DNA of 36,257 nucleotides from Dehalococcoidia bacterium (GTDB lineage Bacteria; Chloroflexota; Dehalococcoidia; GIF9; UBA5629). A program made the position numbers and the translations under genes. This document shows, piece by piece, positions 24,687-34,253 of this stretch. Below the pieces are notes generated by a model. That model saw only the letters and a program-made list of their open reading frames with translations. It ran no database searches and was not told the DNA's origin. The stretch is taken from assembly GCA_016783155.1 (NCBI GenBank), contig JADHXB010000005.1, positions 1-36,257 on the forward strand, read 5' to 3'. Position 1 is the first letter of the stretch; each line of letters opens with the position of its first letter.

Positions 24687-25518
24687 AGGGGGAACGGGAA
24701 AGACCAGTATAGTTGCCTCATTTGCCGCTCTGGCTCGAAGCAAAGTGCTCTGCGACTGTGATGTAGACGCAGCTGACCTGCATCTCGTCCTGCAGCCGAT
24801 TATACGTGAGAATCATGAGTTCTGGAGCGGGCAGGTTGCCGTTATCGACGAGGACAAGTGCACGCAGTGTAACTTGTGCCAGGAGCTATGCCGGTTCGAC
24901 GCTATCCATGATTTCAAGGTCGATCCCATTTCCTGTGAAGGCTGTGGCTTTTGCTCTCAAATATGCCCTCCTGAAGCTATAACCATGAAGGAAAACATGT
25001 CAGGGCGTTGGTTTATCGCGGATACGCGATACGGTCCTCTAATACATGCCAGGCTGGGAATCGCGCAGGAGAACTCAGGTAAGCTCGTGGCTCTGGTTAG
25101 GCAAAAGGCCAGGCAGATTGCTGAAAGTGATGACCTTGATTATGTCATCAGTGATGGGCCGCCCGGTATCGGCTGTCCGGTCATTTCATCTTTGTCTGGG
25201 GTTAGCCTGGCCCTTTTGGTTACCGAGCCAACACAATCAGGCATACATGACCTGGAGAGGGTGCTCGACCTATGTCGTCACTTTGGCGTTCCTGCACTAG
25301 TTTGTATCAACAAGTACGACATCAATGAAGATAACACACGCAAGATTGAAGACTATTGCCTGAGCCAGGGGCTAATGGCTGCTGCCAAGATCCCGTTCGA
25401 TAATGTGTTTACCGAGTCAATCGTAAAGGGAATACCAGTAGTGGAGAATTCCCGAGATGGTATTGCTAAGAGCATAGAATCACTCTGGCAGAGCATTTCT
25501 CGGTTACTGGCAGGATAA
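24658..25518 (+). CDS. MinD/Mrp-family P-loop ATPase with inserted ferredoxin domain (tandem paralogue)
   Basis: LSGKGGTGKTSIVASFAAL; CTQCNLCQELCRFDAI...CEGCGFCSQICPPEAI; SDGPPGIGCPVISSL. Confidence 0.93.
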   Translation: MKELVVLSGKGGTGKTSIVASFAALARSKVLCDCDVDAADLHLVLQPIIRENHEFWSGQVAVIDEDKCTQCNLCQELCRFDAIHDFKVDPISCEGCGFCSQICPPEAITMKENMSGRWFIADTRYGPLIHARLGIAQENSGKLVALVRQKARQIAESDDLDYVISDGPPGIGCPVISSLSGVSLALLVTEPTQSGIHDLERVLDLCRHFGVPALVCINKYDINEDNTRKIEDYCLSQGLMAAAKIPFDNVFTESIVKGIPVVENSRDGIAKSIESLWQSISRLLAG

Positions 25519-25532
25519 AGGAGCTACTTTAC

Positions 25533-25715
25533 ATGCCAATCTACGAATATGAATGCCTGAAGTGTGGGCAGAGATTTGAGCTGCTCCGGCACATAGCCGA
25601 CAGTGACAGCAACATAAGGTGTCCCAAGTGTGGTGCCGAAAAGCCGCAGAGGGTTATCTCTGCTTTCATGATGGGACCTAGCAAAGGGGGCTGTGCCCCT
25701 AGCAGCCCCACCTGA
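25533..25715 (+). CDS. FmdB-type zinc ribbon protein
   Basis: MPIYEYECLKCGQRFELLRHIADSDSNIRCPKCGAEKPQRVIS. Confidence 0.88.
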   Translation: MPIYEYECLKCGQRFELLRHIADSDSNIRCPKCGAEKPQRVISAFMMGPSKGGCAPSSPT

Positions 25716-25771
25716 AGTGTGAGCCGGTGAGGCAGGTTGTCTCATTTGAGTAAGAAAGGAGAATTGGAGGT

Positions 25772-26017
25772 ATGCCAATCTATGACTTTAAGTGCCGAGA
25801 GTGCGGTAGGGTGTCAGAGGTCTTGCTCCGCGATGTTGGCAAGGCGGTCTGCTGTCCCAGCTGCGGCAGTGAGAATATGGAAAGGCTCATTTCGGCATCT
25901 TACATGGTGAAGACGGATGCGCCGGCACCAGGTACTACTTGCTGCGGCAGAACCGAGCGCTGTGACACGCCTCCGTGTTCCACAGGAGATGTGTGTAACA
26001 GAGACCGAAGGAGGTAA
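25772..26017 (+). CDS. FmdB-type zinc ribbon protein with Cys-rich tail
   Basis: MPIYDFKCRECGRVSEVLLRDVGKAVCCPSCGSENMERLISASYMV...TTCCGRTERCDTPPCSTGDVC. Confidence 0.87.
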   Translation: MPIYDFKCRECGRVSEVLLRDVGKAVCCPSCGSENMERLISASYMVKTDAPAPGTTCCGRTERCDTPPCSTGDVCNRDRRR

Positions 26018-26026
26018 AGTCAGGCA

Positions 26027-26320
26027 ATGGAACCTATCAAGCTTGGCCCCAGGTATTCCACGAAGGAAATCCCAGGCAAGTGTATTAAATGCCTGGCTGA
26101 GCAGGAGTTGAATAACTGCCTTCTCGAACTCTTAAAGCAGGGCGAAGTAGGGAATCAGGAGCTGGAATACAAATTTGAAGCACTCGTGTCCTTCTTGAAA
26201 TCCCCTGAATCAAAAAGGCTGCGCGATGAGTCCGAGAAGTATCTTGCAGAAGGAAAACAGGTGACGGTCGATATCCATTTTGAGGCGGGGAAACCCGTAT
26301 ACGAGCTTAAGATAAAGTAG
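26027..26320 (+). CDS. Hypothetical protein (97 aa)
   Basis: MEPIKLGPRYSTKEIPGKCIKCLAEQELNNCLLELLKQGEV...; in operon. Confidence 0.7.
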   Translation: MEPIKLGPRYSTKEIPGKCIKCLAEQELNNCLLELLKQGEVGNQELEYKFEALVSFLKSPESKRLRDESEKYLAEGKQVTVDIHFEAGKPVYELKIK

Positions 26321-26340
26321 ATAAGTATGGAGGTGTCTTA

Positions 26341-26679
26341 ATGAGGTTTGCCATACCAGTAAGCGGCGGTGTGATATCGCCGCATTTCGGACATTGTGAA
26401 CAATTTGCTTTGATTGATGTCGATGAGGCGACAAAGACCGTTGTTCGGAAACAGCTTGTGGCTTCACCGGAACACCAGCCGGGGCTGCTGCCAGTGTGGC
26501 TAGCGGAGCAGGGGGTATCAGCAGTCGTAGCCGGTGGCATGGGATCCAGAGCCCAGGCGCTGTTCCGGGAGAACCGTATCGACGTCATCATCGGCGTTAT
26601 GGAAAGCGACCCAGAGAAAGCCGTTCTGAATTACTTAAGCGGCAGCCTTGCTACGGGTGACAACATATGTGACCACTAG
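26341..26679 (+). CDS. NifX/NafY-like dinitrogenase iron-molybdenum cofactor family protein
   Basis: MRFAIPVSGGVISPHFGHCEQFALIDVDEATKTV...LAEQGVSAVVAGGMGSRAQALFRENRIDVIIGV. Confidence 0.88.
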   Translation: MRFAIPVSGGVISPHFGHCEQFALIDVDEATKTVVRKQLVASPEHQPGLLPVWLAEQGVSAVVAGGMGSRAQALFRENRIDVIIGVMESDPEKAVLNYLSGSLATGDNICDH

Positions 26680-26694
26680 TAAGGAGGTGGCGAA

Positions 26695-28023
26695 TTGAAA
26701 GTTTGTATTGTCGGTGGTGGTGGCGGAGCTAGCAATGCCGCCAATGTTATTCGCAGCCTGGATAAGCAGGCACAGATCGACATATTCACCAACCGGGGCG
26801 AGATGGGAAATCTGCCCTGTGAAATACCGTTTGTACTTAAGGGTGTACTCTCTTCCTGGGAAAGCAGCTTCGCGTTCAGGGATAAATTTTACGAGGAAAG
26901 GAACATCGAAGTTCATCTCAATACAGAGGTGACTGAAATAATCAGAGAGCATAAACGTTTGATGGCAGGAGGGATAAGCTACAGCTATGACAAAGCGATT
27001 CTAGACCTGGGGGCTAGCCCAATTATTCCTCCCATTCTGGGGCTGGATGGGTGTAATGAGTTTGTCCTGACCTCAGGCCTAAACCAGGCCAGAATCTTCG
27101 AGAATGCAATTCCAAAGTATTCGAGGGCAGCCATAATAGGTGTTGGGCAAATTGCGCTCGAAGTAGCTTCAATTCTCAAGGAAAAGTCCTACCGCGAGAT
27201 ATATCTAATAGGCAGGTCCGACCGCGTTCTTCGTGCCTATCTGGACAAGGACATGGCTGCTGTGGTGGAGGATAAAGTAAGGGAAAAGGGCATGGAGCTA
27301 ATCCTATCAGCAGAAATCGTCAAGATAGCGACATGTGAAAATGGTAAGGTACTCTCGTTGGCGGACAGGGATCTCGAGATAGACTTCGTGTTTTTCGCCA
27401 CCAGTACCGAACCAAATACGAAATCGGCGCAGAAGGCAGATATCAGAATAGGAGAAACCGGTGCCATCGCCGTCAACGAGTATCTCCAGACAAGCGACCC
27501 TGATATCTATGCCATTGGGGACTGTATGGAGAATTGGGAGAGAATCACAGGCACCAAGACTTGCTACCAAACAGCGACCAACGCTGCCCGAACTGGAAGA
27601 ATAGCGGGTAAAAATTTAGCTTTAGGCAACGTAGTTCGCTATCCCGGCACGGTGATGCCTTTTGTTACAGAAATTTTCGGATATCAGGTGGGCATGGTCG
27701 GCTTCACCGAGACACAGGCTCGAGAGCGGGGACTCGATGTTGTCTCCAGCATAACGACCACTTCTACACGGCGCCGGCTGTTTGGAGGCAAGCCAATCCA
27801 CATTAAGCTCATCGCTGACCGCAGAACCCGGAGCTTAGTCGGAGCACAACTTATCGGTGAAGAACTGGTGGCAGGAAAAATCGACAGGCTTGCAGTTGCT
27901 ATCGCAGAAAAGATTCCAGTTGACCGGTTGTCCCTGCTCGATACCTGCTACTCACCGACCACAGGTGCGGGATACGAAGCCGTGACCATGGCGCTGGATG
28001 AACTTGAGGGAAAGCTCGCTTAG
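26695..28023 (+). CDS. FAD-dependent pyridine nucleotide-disulfide oxidoreductase
   Basis: TTG start with AAGGAGGTGG; MKVCIVGGGGGASNAANVIRSLD, MGNLPCEIPFVLKG, IIGVGQIALEVASILKEKSYREIYLIGR, TSDPDIYAIGDCME. Confidence 0.9.
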   Translation: MKVCIVGGGGGASNAANVIRSLDKQAQIDIFTNRGEMGNLPCEIPFVLKGVLSSWESSFAFRDKFYEERNIEVHLNTEVTEIIREHKRLMAGGISYSYDKAILDLGASPIIPPILGLDGCNEFVLTSGLNQARIFENAIPKYSRAAIIGVGQIALEVASILKEKSYREIYLIGRSDRVLRAYLDKDMAAVVEDKVREKGMELILSAEIVKIATCENGKVLSLADRDLEIDFVFFATSTEPNTKSAQKADIRIGETGAIAVNEYLQTSDPDIYAIGDCMENWERITGTKTCYQTATNAARTGRIAGKNLALGNVVRYPGTVMPFVTEIFGYQVGMVGFTETQARERGLDVVSSITTTSTRRRLFGGKPIHIKLIADRRTRSLVGAQLIGEELVAGKIDRLAVAIAEKIPVDRLSLLDTCYSPTTGAGYEAVTMALDELEGKLA

Positions 28024-28063
28024 TCAGCGGCGCAAAGAAGAATGAAAACGTAAGGAGGAATTC

Positions 28064-29071
28064 ATGCCGACTAAAGAGCAAGTGACGGAGAGTCTCGATG
28101 AGGTTCTTGTTCCCGGGGTAATGCGCAGCCTGACAAAGCTAAACCTGGTCAGGCAGGTGGCTATATCTGATGAAAAGATTGATATTAACCTTGCCTCAGC
28201 GGCGTTGAGCCAGGAGACTCAGGAGTGGCTCAAAAGCAAGGTGCAGGATACCATCAGGAGGTTGCCTGGTGTAAAGGACGTGAATATCGACTTTGCCGAG
28301 ATGAAACCCAAAGATGTCAATGAAATCAAGAGCGTGATTGCTGTTATGAGTGGTAAGGGTGGGGTAGGAAAATCGCTGGTAGCTGGCCTTGCAGCTATTT
28401 CTCTTGCCCGTCGTGGCTTCGAAGTTGGCATACTCGATGCTGACATCACCGGCCCCAGCATCCCCAAGATGTTCGGCATTACTGCCCGTCCTACGGGTAG
28501 TGAAACCGGGTTTCTGCCAGTGCTTTCTCGATTAGGAATCGAGATCATGTCTATCAATCTTCTCTTACCCCATGAGGACGATGCCGTTATCTGGAGGGGC
28601 CCTTTAATCGGCAAAGCCATAACGCAGTTCTGGGAAGAGGTTCTCTGGGGCCAGCTTGATTATCTCATTGTAGATCTGCCACCGGGCACGGCCGATGCAC
28701 CACTCACCGTGATGCAGTCGTTACCTCTATCAGGCATAATCGTAGTTTTCAGTCCTCAGGAATTGGCGGCAATGGTGGTGCGTAAGGCAGTCAAAATGGC
28801 TCAAGAGGCTATGCATATTCCCATCCTGGGAGTGGTAGAGAATATGAGTTACCTTGTTCTGCCCGATACAGGAAAGAGGCTGGAAATCTTCGGCAAGAGC
28901 AGGGCCGAAGAGATGGCAAAAGCAGCGGGAGCACCTCTACTGGCACAGATACCCATTGACCCACAGCTAGCCCATCTCTGCGACGAGGGTGATATAGAGC
29001 GCTATTATTCTGGGTCGCTGGATGCTTTTGCTGACGCTCTTGTTAAAGTTGTGGCAGCGAATGTAATGTAA
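28064..29071 (+). CDS. Mrp/NBP35 (ApbC) family Fe-S carrier ATPase with N-terminal DUF59-like domain
   Basis: VMSGKGGVGKSLVAGLAAISLARRGFEVGILDADITGPSIPKMFG; IVDLPPGTADAPLTVMQSLPLSGIIVVFSPQELAAMVVRKAVKMA. Confidence 0.93.
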   Translation: MPTKEQVTESLDEVLVPGVMRSLTKLNLVRQVAISDEKIDINLASAALSQETQEWLKSKVQDTIRRLPGVKDVNIDFAEMKPKDVNEIKSVIAVMSGKGGVGKSLVAGLAAISLARRGFEVGILDADITGPSIPKMFGITARPTGSETGFLPVLSRLGIEIMSINLLLPHEDDAVIWRGPLIGKAITQFWEEVLWGQLDYLIVDLPPGTADAPLTVMQSLPLSGIIVVFSPQELAAMVVRKAVKMAQEAMHIPILGVVENMSYLVLPDTGKRLEIFGKSRAEEMAKAAGAPLLAQIPIDPQLAHLCDEGDIERYYSGSLDAFADALVKVVAANVM

Positions 29072-29097
29072 GGTAATAAGGAAAGGAAAAGGGAGCG

Positions 29098-29889
29098 TTG
29101 AAAATATCGATTTGCGGTAAAGGTGGCAGCGGGAAAAGCACTATCGTCACCCTGCTGGCAAATGAATTCAAAGCTAGAGGCTATCGCGTTGTCGTAGTGG
29201 ATTCAGATGAGTCAAACTCCGGGCTTTACCGGATGCTTGGCTTTGACCATCCGCCGATTCCCCTCATGGAGCTGGTGGGCAGTAAAAAAGGTCTTAAAGA
29301 AAGAATGGCGGTTAAGTTCTCGTCAGGCGAATCAGAGCCCAAGATGGAAAAACTGACCCTGAACAAAATTCTAGTCAAGGACATCCCACCCCAGCATATC
29401 AAAGAGAGCGACGGCCTCAGGCTGGTAAATATCGGGAAAATCCTTCATTCACTGGAAGGGTGCGCCTGCCCTATGGGAGTTTTGAGTCGGGAGTTTCTGG
29501 CAAAACTTTATCTCGATGAAGGTGAGATTGCAATTGTCGATATGGAGGCTGGAGTGGAGCACTTTGGCAGGGGCATAGAGACAAGCATAGATGAAGTGTT
29601 GGCAGTAGTTGAACCGTCCTTTGAATCTTTGGAGCTGGCCCTTAAAGTAAAGCAACTAGCTGCTGGTGCCGGGGTAAAAAACACCTGGGCTATCCTTAAT
29701 AAGATTACCTCGGATGAGATAGCAATGAGATTGAAAGATGAGCTAGCGAGAAGAGGCCTGGAGGTCATTGGTATCGTCCACCATGATCCAAAAATCTTCG
29801 AGGCCTGCTTGGAGGGGCATAGGCTGGAAGAAGGAGTAGCATCAAAGGACATCAGGGGGGTGGTGGATGCCGTGCTCTCGAAAACTTGA
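29098..29889 (+). CDS. cooC: CooC-like nickel-insertion ATPase
   Basis: TTG start; MKISICGKGGSGKSTIVTLLANEFKARGYRVVVVDSDESN; GCACPMGVLSREFL CxC motif; IAIVDMEAGVEHFGRG. Confidence 0.88.
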   Translation: MKISICGKGGSGKSTIVTLLANEFKARGYRVVVVDSDESNSGLYRMLGFDHPPIPLMELVGSKKGLKERMAVKFSSGESEPKMEKLTLNKILVKDIPPQHIKESDGLRLVNIGKILHSLEGCACPMGVLSREFLAKLYLDEGEIAIVDMEAGVEHFGRGIETSIDEVLAVVEPSFESLELALKVKQLAAGAGVKNTWAILNKITSDEIAMRLKDELARRGLEVIGIVHHDPKIFEACLEGHRLEEGVASKDIRGVVDAVLSKT

Positions 29890-29910
29890 AATAGAACTCT
29901 GGAGGAGGAA

Positions 29911-30117
29911 ATGTGCATAGCTACCGTTTACGTTGATACTAATGGTGAACTAAAAGAAGCCATGCGTGACGTAATCCACATTGAAGCGGAAAACAGCCGA
30001 TTTCAGCTTGTTAACCTGCTCGGTGAGGAGAAATACCTGGAAGGTAAACTGAAGCGCATCGATTTCTGGGAAGAGCACTCTGTGGTCATCGAACAAGACC
30101 AGCAAGGCTTTGTTTGA
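29911..30117 (+). CDS. cooT: CooT-like small protein
   Basis: 68 aa; MCIATVYVDTNGELKEAMRDVIHIEAENSRFQLVNLLGEEKYLEGKLKRIDFWEEHSVVIE. Confidence 0.78.
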   Translation: MCIATVYVDTNGELKEAMRDVIHIEAENSRFQLVNLLGEEKYLEGKLKRIDFWEEHSVVIEQDQQGFV

Positions 30118-30155
30118 CAACTAGTTGTTCAAGGAAAGTAATAGGAGGGTCTAGA

Positions 30156-30614
30156 ATGGCTTCAGAGTTGGACAAAATAGCGGAAGAACTCCAGAAAGAA
30201 ATGTGGGCAGGCTATAGTGAGGTAGTTATCGACCATGCTCAGAATCCCAGGAACCTGGGTAGCATTCGTAATGCCGATGGCTTCGCCAGCGTCACCGGCC
30301 CCTGCGGCGACACCATGGAGATATGGCTGAAAGTTCGAAATGGCGCCATCAAACAGGCTACTTTCTGGACCGATGGCTGCGGTACCACGATTGCAGCAGG
30401 GAGTATGGTCACCGAGCTGGCGAAAGGGAAAACTATCGCCAATGCTTTAAGAATAACTCAGCAAGATGTGCTGGACGCCTTGGGAGGGCTTCCGGAGGAA
30501 AGCGTCCACTGCGCCCTTCTGGCGGCTAACACAGTGAAGGAGGCTGCTAAGGATTATCTGACTATTAGGAACGAGCCGTGGAAAAGGGCTTACAGAAAGA
30601 CATCCCAGTTATGA
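30156..30614 (+). CDS. NifU/IscU-like iron-sulfur scaffold
   Basis: VVIDHAQNPRNLGSIRNADGFASVTGPCGDTMEIWLKV...FWTDGCGTTIAAGSMVTELAKGKTI...VHCALLAANTVKEA; ATG 30156. Confidence 0.9.
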   Translation: MASELDKIAEELQKEMWAGYSEVVIDHAQNPRNLGSIRNADGFASVTGPCGDTMEIWLKVRNGAIKQATFWTDGCGTTIAAGSMVTELAKGKTIANALRITQQDVLDALGGLPEESVHCALLAANTVKEAAKDYLTIRNEPWKRAYRKTSQL

Positions 30615-31372
30615 ACAGGGAAGCGCTGGTGACCATGAAAGAAGACTCATTTCCACGACAGCAGCTGGGAACCGAGTTTGCCAGGCCTGAAGAGTCACCT
30701 TTTGATGCCCTGGCTTCGACCTATGATGCCTGGTTTGAAGACGAAGGAAAGCTTATCTTTGCTATAGAGGTCAAAGCCTTTCAGAAGGTATTGCTTTTGC
30801 TCCCTAAACCCTGGCTCGAAGTAGGAGTGGGTAGCGGACGCTTTGCCCAGGCCCTGGGCATAAAAATGGGAATTGACCCATCGGCCAAGCTGCTGGCAAT
30901 GGCCAGGAGACGGGGGATAACTGGATTTCTAGCCAAGGGGGAAGAGCGATTTTTCGACGAAGAAACCTTTGGCACCATCTTTCTGATTGTGACACTCTGC
31001 TTTGTCGATTCACCCATTGCTGTCCTTAAGGAGGCTCACCGCATATTAAAAACAGGAGGCAAAATAGTGCTTGGCCTGGTATTGCGGGATAGCCCCTGGG
31101 GCCGATTCTATTCAGCGAAGAAAGAGGAAAGGCATCGTTTCTACAAACACGCCACTTTCTACAGCTATCAGGAGGTGACAGAGCTTCTAGAGCACACGGG
31201 CTTCGCCGTTGAGAAGGTTATTTCAACGCTCTTTCAGAAGCCCAACGAAGTAGAAGTAATGGAACCGCCGCGGGGAGGGTTCTTCTCCGATGCTGGATTT
31301 ACAATTGTCGTTGCCAGAAAAGTCCCTGAAGGGGATCCTAAAGCAAACAGAGAGAGGCCTATGCGAATATGA
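30611..31372 (+). CDS. SAM-dependent class I methyltransferase
   Basis: [27 protein letters not shown]...[35 protein letters not shown]; 4-nt ATGA overlap. Confidence 0.88.
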   Translation: MNREALVTMKEDSFPRQQLGTEFARPEESPFDALASTYDAWFEDEGKLIFAIEVKAFQKVLLLLPKPWLEVGVGSGRFAQALGIKMGIDPSAKLLAMARRRGITGFLAKGEERFFDEETFGTIFLIVTLCFVDSPIAVLKEAHRILKTGGKIVLGLVLRDSPWGRFYSAKKEERHRFYKHATFYSYQEVTELLEHTGFAVEKVISTLFQKPNEVEVMEPPRGGFFSDAGFTIVVARKVPEGDPKANRERPMRI

Positions 31373-31779
31373 AAGACTATTATCAAGTGCTTGGTGTCAG
31401 TAAAGATATGAGTCATGAGGAGATCAAGAAAGCATTTCGCGGGCTGGCCTTGCGCTATCACCCCGACCGCAATCCCCAAAGCCAGAAGCAAGCCGAGGAG
31501 AAGTTCAAGGAGATAAACGAGGCTTACCAGGTGCTCGGGGATGAACATAAACGGCGGCAATATGATTACCTGATTGCTTTAACCCAAAACAGGCAGAAGT
31601 TCGTGACAGAAGACGCCTTTGGCGTTTCCGTTGGTCAGAGTGTGGATAAGGAAGCTCTCCAGCAATTACTGCGTCGGTTAGCTGCCCTCGGTCTTGGCTC
31701 CAGCTCTGTGGGCTGGGTTATATGCGAGGATGTCAGCGTGGATACGGTCGGCGCTGTCGCCGGTGGTAATCAGCCATGA
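31369..31779 (+). CDS. J-domain protein
   Basis: [39 protein letters not shown] overlap. Confidence 0.93.
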   Translation: MKDYYQVLGVSKDMSHEEIKKAFRGLALRYHPDRNPQSQKQAEEKFKEINEAYQVLGDEHKRRQYDYLIALTQNRQKFVTEDAFGVSVGQSVDKEALQQLLRRLAALGLGSSSVGWVICEDVSVDTVGAVAGGNQP

Positions 31780-32543
31780 GGTCAGTTATCTATGGTCCGG
31801 TATCGTCCTGGCGGCTAGGGAGGTCGCTGGGTATAGACTTACTGTCCACCAGAGGGAAGACCTGTTCCTTCGATTGTGTTTACTGCCAGCTGGGAAGAAC
31901 AACGAACCAACTGGCTGAGCGGAGGGAATTTATATCCATCGAGGAACTGGAGAAGGCTCTAGACAGCATAAGAGGTATAGGTGCTGATTATGCCACCTTC
32001 TCCGGTGTGGGTGAGCCCACGCTGGCCAGCAATTTAGGACAGGCAATCGAGTTAACGAGAGCTACACTCCACCTGCCGATTGCCGTCCTGACAAATTCCT
32101 CGCTCATGCCCAGAGACGATGTGCGCCAGGCGCTTGCCCAGGCCGACTTGGTGGTGGCCAAAGTTGATGCCCCAACAGAAAAGCTGTTCCATAAAATCAA
32201 CAGGCCTTACGTTGAGTGTGCTTTTGACGACATCCTACAGGCCATCCAGGTTTTCAGGAAGAACTACTCTGGAAAGCTGGCTCTCCAGATGATGTTCATC
32301 GAGGCGAATATGGACTACGCAGCAGAAATGGCAAAGCTGGCCAAAGAGCTTTCGCCGGATGAAATACAGATAAACACCCCCCTGCGTCCTTGCTCAGTAC
32401 AGCCCCTATCACCGGAAGAAATAGCTATTATACGCCGCCAGTTTACTGGGCTGAGTGGCGTGGTGACAGTATATGAGGCAAAGAGGCCTGATGTGGCCCC
32501 ACTGGATTTGGAGGCGACTTTGCGGCGAAGGCCCAGGTTATGA
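31776..32543 (+). CDS. Radical SAM protein
   Basis: [14 protein letters not shown] (CxxxCxxC), [22 protein letters not shown]. Confidence 0.92.
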   Translation: MRSVIYGPVSSWRLGRSLGIDLLSTRGKTCSFDCVYCQLGRTTNQLAERREFISIEELEKALDSIRGIGADYATFSGVGEPTLASNLGQAIELTRATLHLPIAVLTNSSLMPRDDVRQALAQADLVVAKVDAPTEKLFHKINRPYVECAFDDILQAIQVFRKNYSGKLALQMMFIEANMDYAAEMAKLAKELSPDEIQINTPLRPCSVQPLSPEEIAIIRRQFTGLSGVVTVYEAKRPDVAPLDLEATLRRRPRL

Positions 32544-32570
32544 ATACATATAGCTCTTTGGGAGGCGGTA

Positions 32571-33401
32571 TTGTTTGGGTTAAGACTTATTTGGTTAGGT
32601 ATGGCAGCTATGTTTCTCCTCTCAGCCTGTGCAGGTAAGCAAACAGAAGTCGAGTTGGCCCCGGCAGAGCAAAAAGAGCGGCCAGTGGCTAGGATGACTA
32701 TCACCATCGTCTATGACAATAATTACTATGACAGCAGGTTCAGTCTAGCCCGGGGCTTCTGTTGCCTAGTGAAGCTTCCACAAAAGACCATCTTGTTTGA
32801 TACCGGAGGCGACGGCACAATCCTGCTACACAATATGGTAAAACTTGGAATCGACCCCAAGGAAATTGATACTGTGGTGCTGTCACACGTACATGGCGAC
32901 CATGTGGGCGGCCTCACTAGCTTTCTCAAATGTAACAGTAATGTGACGGTTTACATGCCCGTTTCCTTCCCACAAGGCCTGAAAGACGAGGTGACAAATA
33001 CCGGAGTAAAGCTCGAAGAGGTAGATAAGGCCAGGGAGCTTTTCGACGGCGCATTCACCACTGGTGAACTCGACGGTGGCATAAAGGAGCAATCGCTTGT
33101 ATTGATGACTCCAAAGGGCTTGGTAGTGATAACGGGCTGCGCTCACCCAGGCATAGTGAATATCGCCAAAAAGGCCAAGGAACTTACCGGAGAGAAAATC
33201 TATTTGATGGTTGGTGGTTTTCATCTTGGCGGCGCATTTTCATCGCAGATCAGTTACGTAGCGGAAAGCTTGCTTCAGCTTGGGGTGGGAAAGGTGGCGC
33301 CATGCCACTGCAGCGGCGAGAGGGCAAGGAGATTGTTTAGTGATTACTTCGGCGATGACTATGTTGACTGCGGAGTAGGCAAAGAGATAGTGATTGAGTA
33401 A
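32571..33401 (+). CDS. MBL-fold hydrolase with lipoprotein-like signal
   Basis: LLSACAGKQ lipobox; ILFDTGGDGTILLHNMVKLGIDPKEIDTVVLSHVHGDHVGGL; GCAHPGIVNI. Confidence 0.9.
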   Translation: MFGLRLIWLGMAAMFLLSACAGKQTEVELAPAEQKERPVARMTITIVYDNNYYDSRFSLARGFCCLVKLPQKTILFDTGGDGTILLHNMVKLGIDPKEIDTVVLSHVHGDHVGGLTSFLKCNSNVTVYMPVSFPQGLKDEVTNTGVKLEEVDKARELFDGAFTTGELDGGIKEQSLVLMTPKGLVVITGCAHPGIVNIAKKAKELTGEKIYLMVGGFHLGGAFSSQISYVAESLLQLGVGKVAPCHCSGERARRLFSDYFGDDYVDCGVGKEIVIE

Positions 33402-33483
33402 AAGAAGTGTGAATGACCTTTTTATCCGGACAGGTGGAGTGGTGTATTGAGCTGGCAGCGACCTGCATGGGAAAACGGAACAG

Positions 33484-34185
33484 ATGGCATTGGTTACTTT
33501 GGTTATCGATGGGGTAGAGGTGAGAGCGCGGGAAGGAGAGAAGCTGCTCTGGACAGCTTTGGACAATGGCTTTTATATCCCTAATTTATGTGCTCTTAGA
33601 CAAGCCGACCCGCCACTAGCCTCGTGTCGTCTTTGCTTTGTTGAAATCGAGGGTAGGAGTGCTCCCTTAACGGCTTGCACCGAGCCAGTCAATGATGGCA
33701 TGGTGGTGCATCTCAATACGCCCAAGGTTCAGAGGCTGAGAAACACTGCCTTTGAGCTTCTTCTCTCCCATCACAAGCTTGATTGTCGCCATTGCGCCAA
33801 GAATAGAAGTTGTGAACTGCAGAGCATTGCCTCACGCCTCGGTTTGAAACTGAAGCTCAAAAGGTTGGGACAGATTCCGTGTGACTTACCCGTAGATTCA
33901 AGCCATCTCCTGTTTACCTATGATCCCAATAAGTGTGTTTTATGTGGCAAGTGTATCTGGGTATGTCATGAGCAGGGCACTGGCATTCTTGATTTTGCCT
34001 TCAAGGGCATCGAGACCAGGGTCAGTACCATAGGGGGTATCCCTCTGGCTGAGGCCGGGTGCAATTCCTGCCTCGCCTGTGTTGCTGTTTGCCCGGTAGG
34101 TGCCCTGGTTGCGAAACCAGGCGTCTCTGTGGAAGAAGCTAAAGCTCTGGTAGCTCAAGTAACAGGAGTCAATCCTGTGAGTTGA
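33484..34185 (+). CDS. HoxU/NuoG N-terminal-like iron-sulfur protein
   Basis: CALRQADPPLASCRLCFVEIEG 2Fe-2S; HHKLDCRHCAKNRSCELQ; CVLCGKCIWVCHE and CNSCLACVAVCPVGAL 4Fe-4S. Confidence 0.9.
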   Translation: MALVTLVIDGVEVRAREGEKLLWTALDNGFYIPNLCALRQADPPLASCRLCFVEIEGRSAPLTACTEPVNDGMVVHLNTPKVQRLRNTAFELLLSHHKLDCRHCAKNRSCELQSIASRLGLKLKLKRLGQIPCDLPVDSSHLLFTYDPNKCVLCGKCIWVCHEQGTGILDFAFKGIETRVSTIGGIPLAEAGCNSCLACVAVCPVGALVAKPGVSVEEAKALVAQVTGVNPVS

Positions 34186-34253
34186 TGAGAGGAGACGAGA
34201 ATATAATCAAATTCAAAAATATGCCTGCGAAAGCTGGCAGATGAGGTTGTAAC

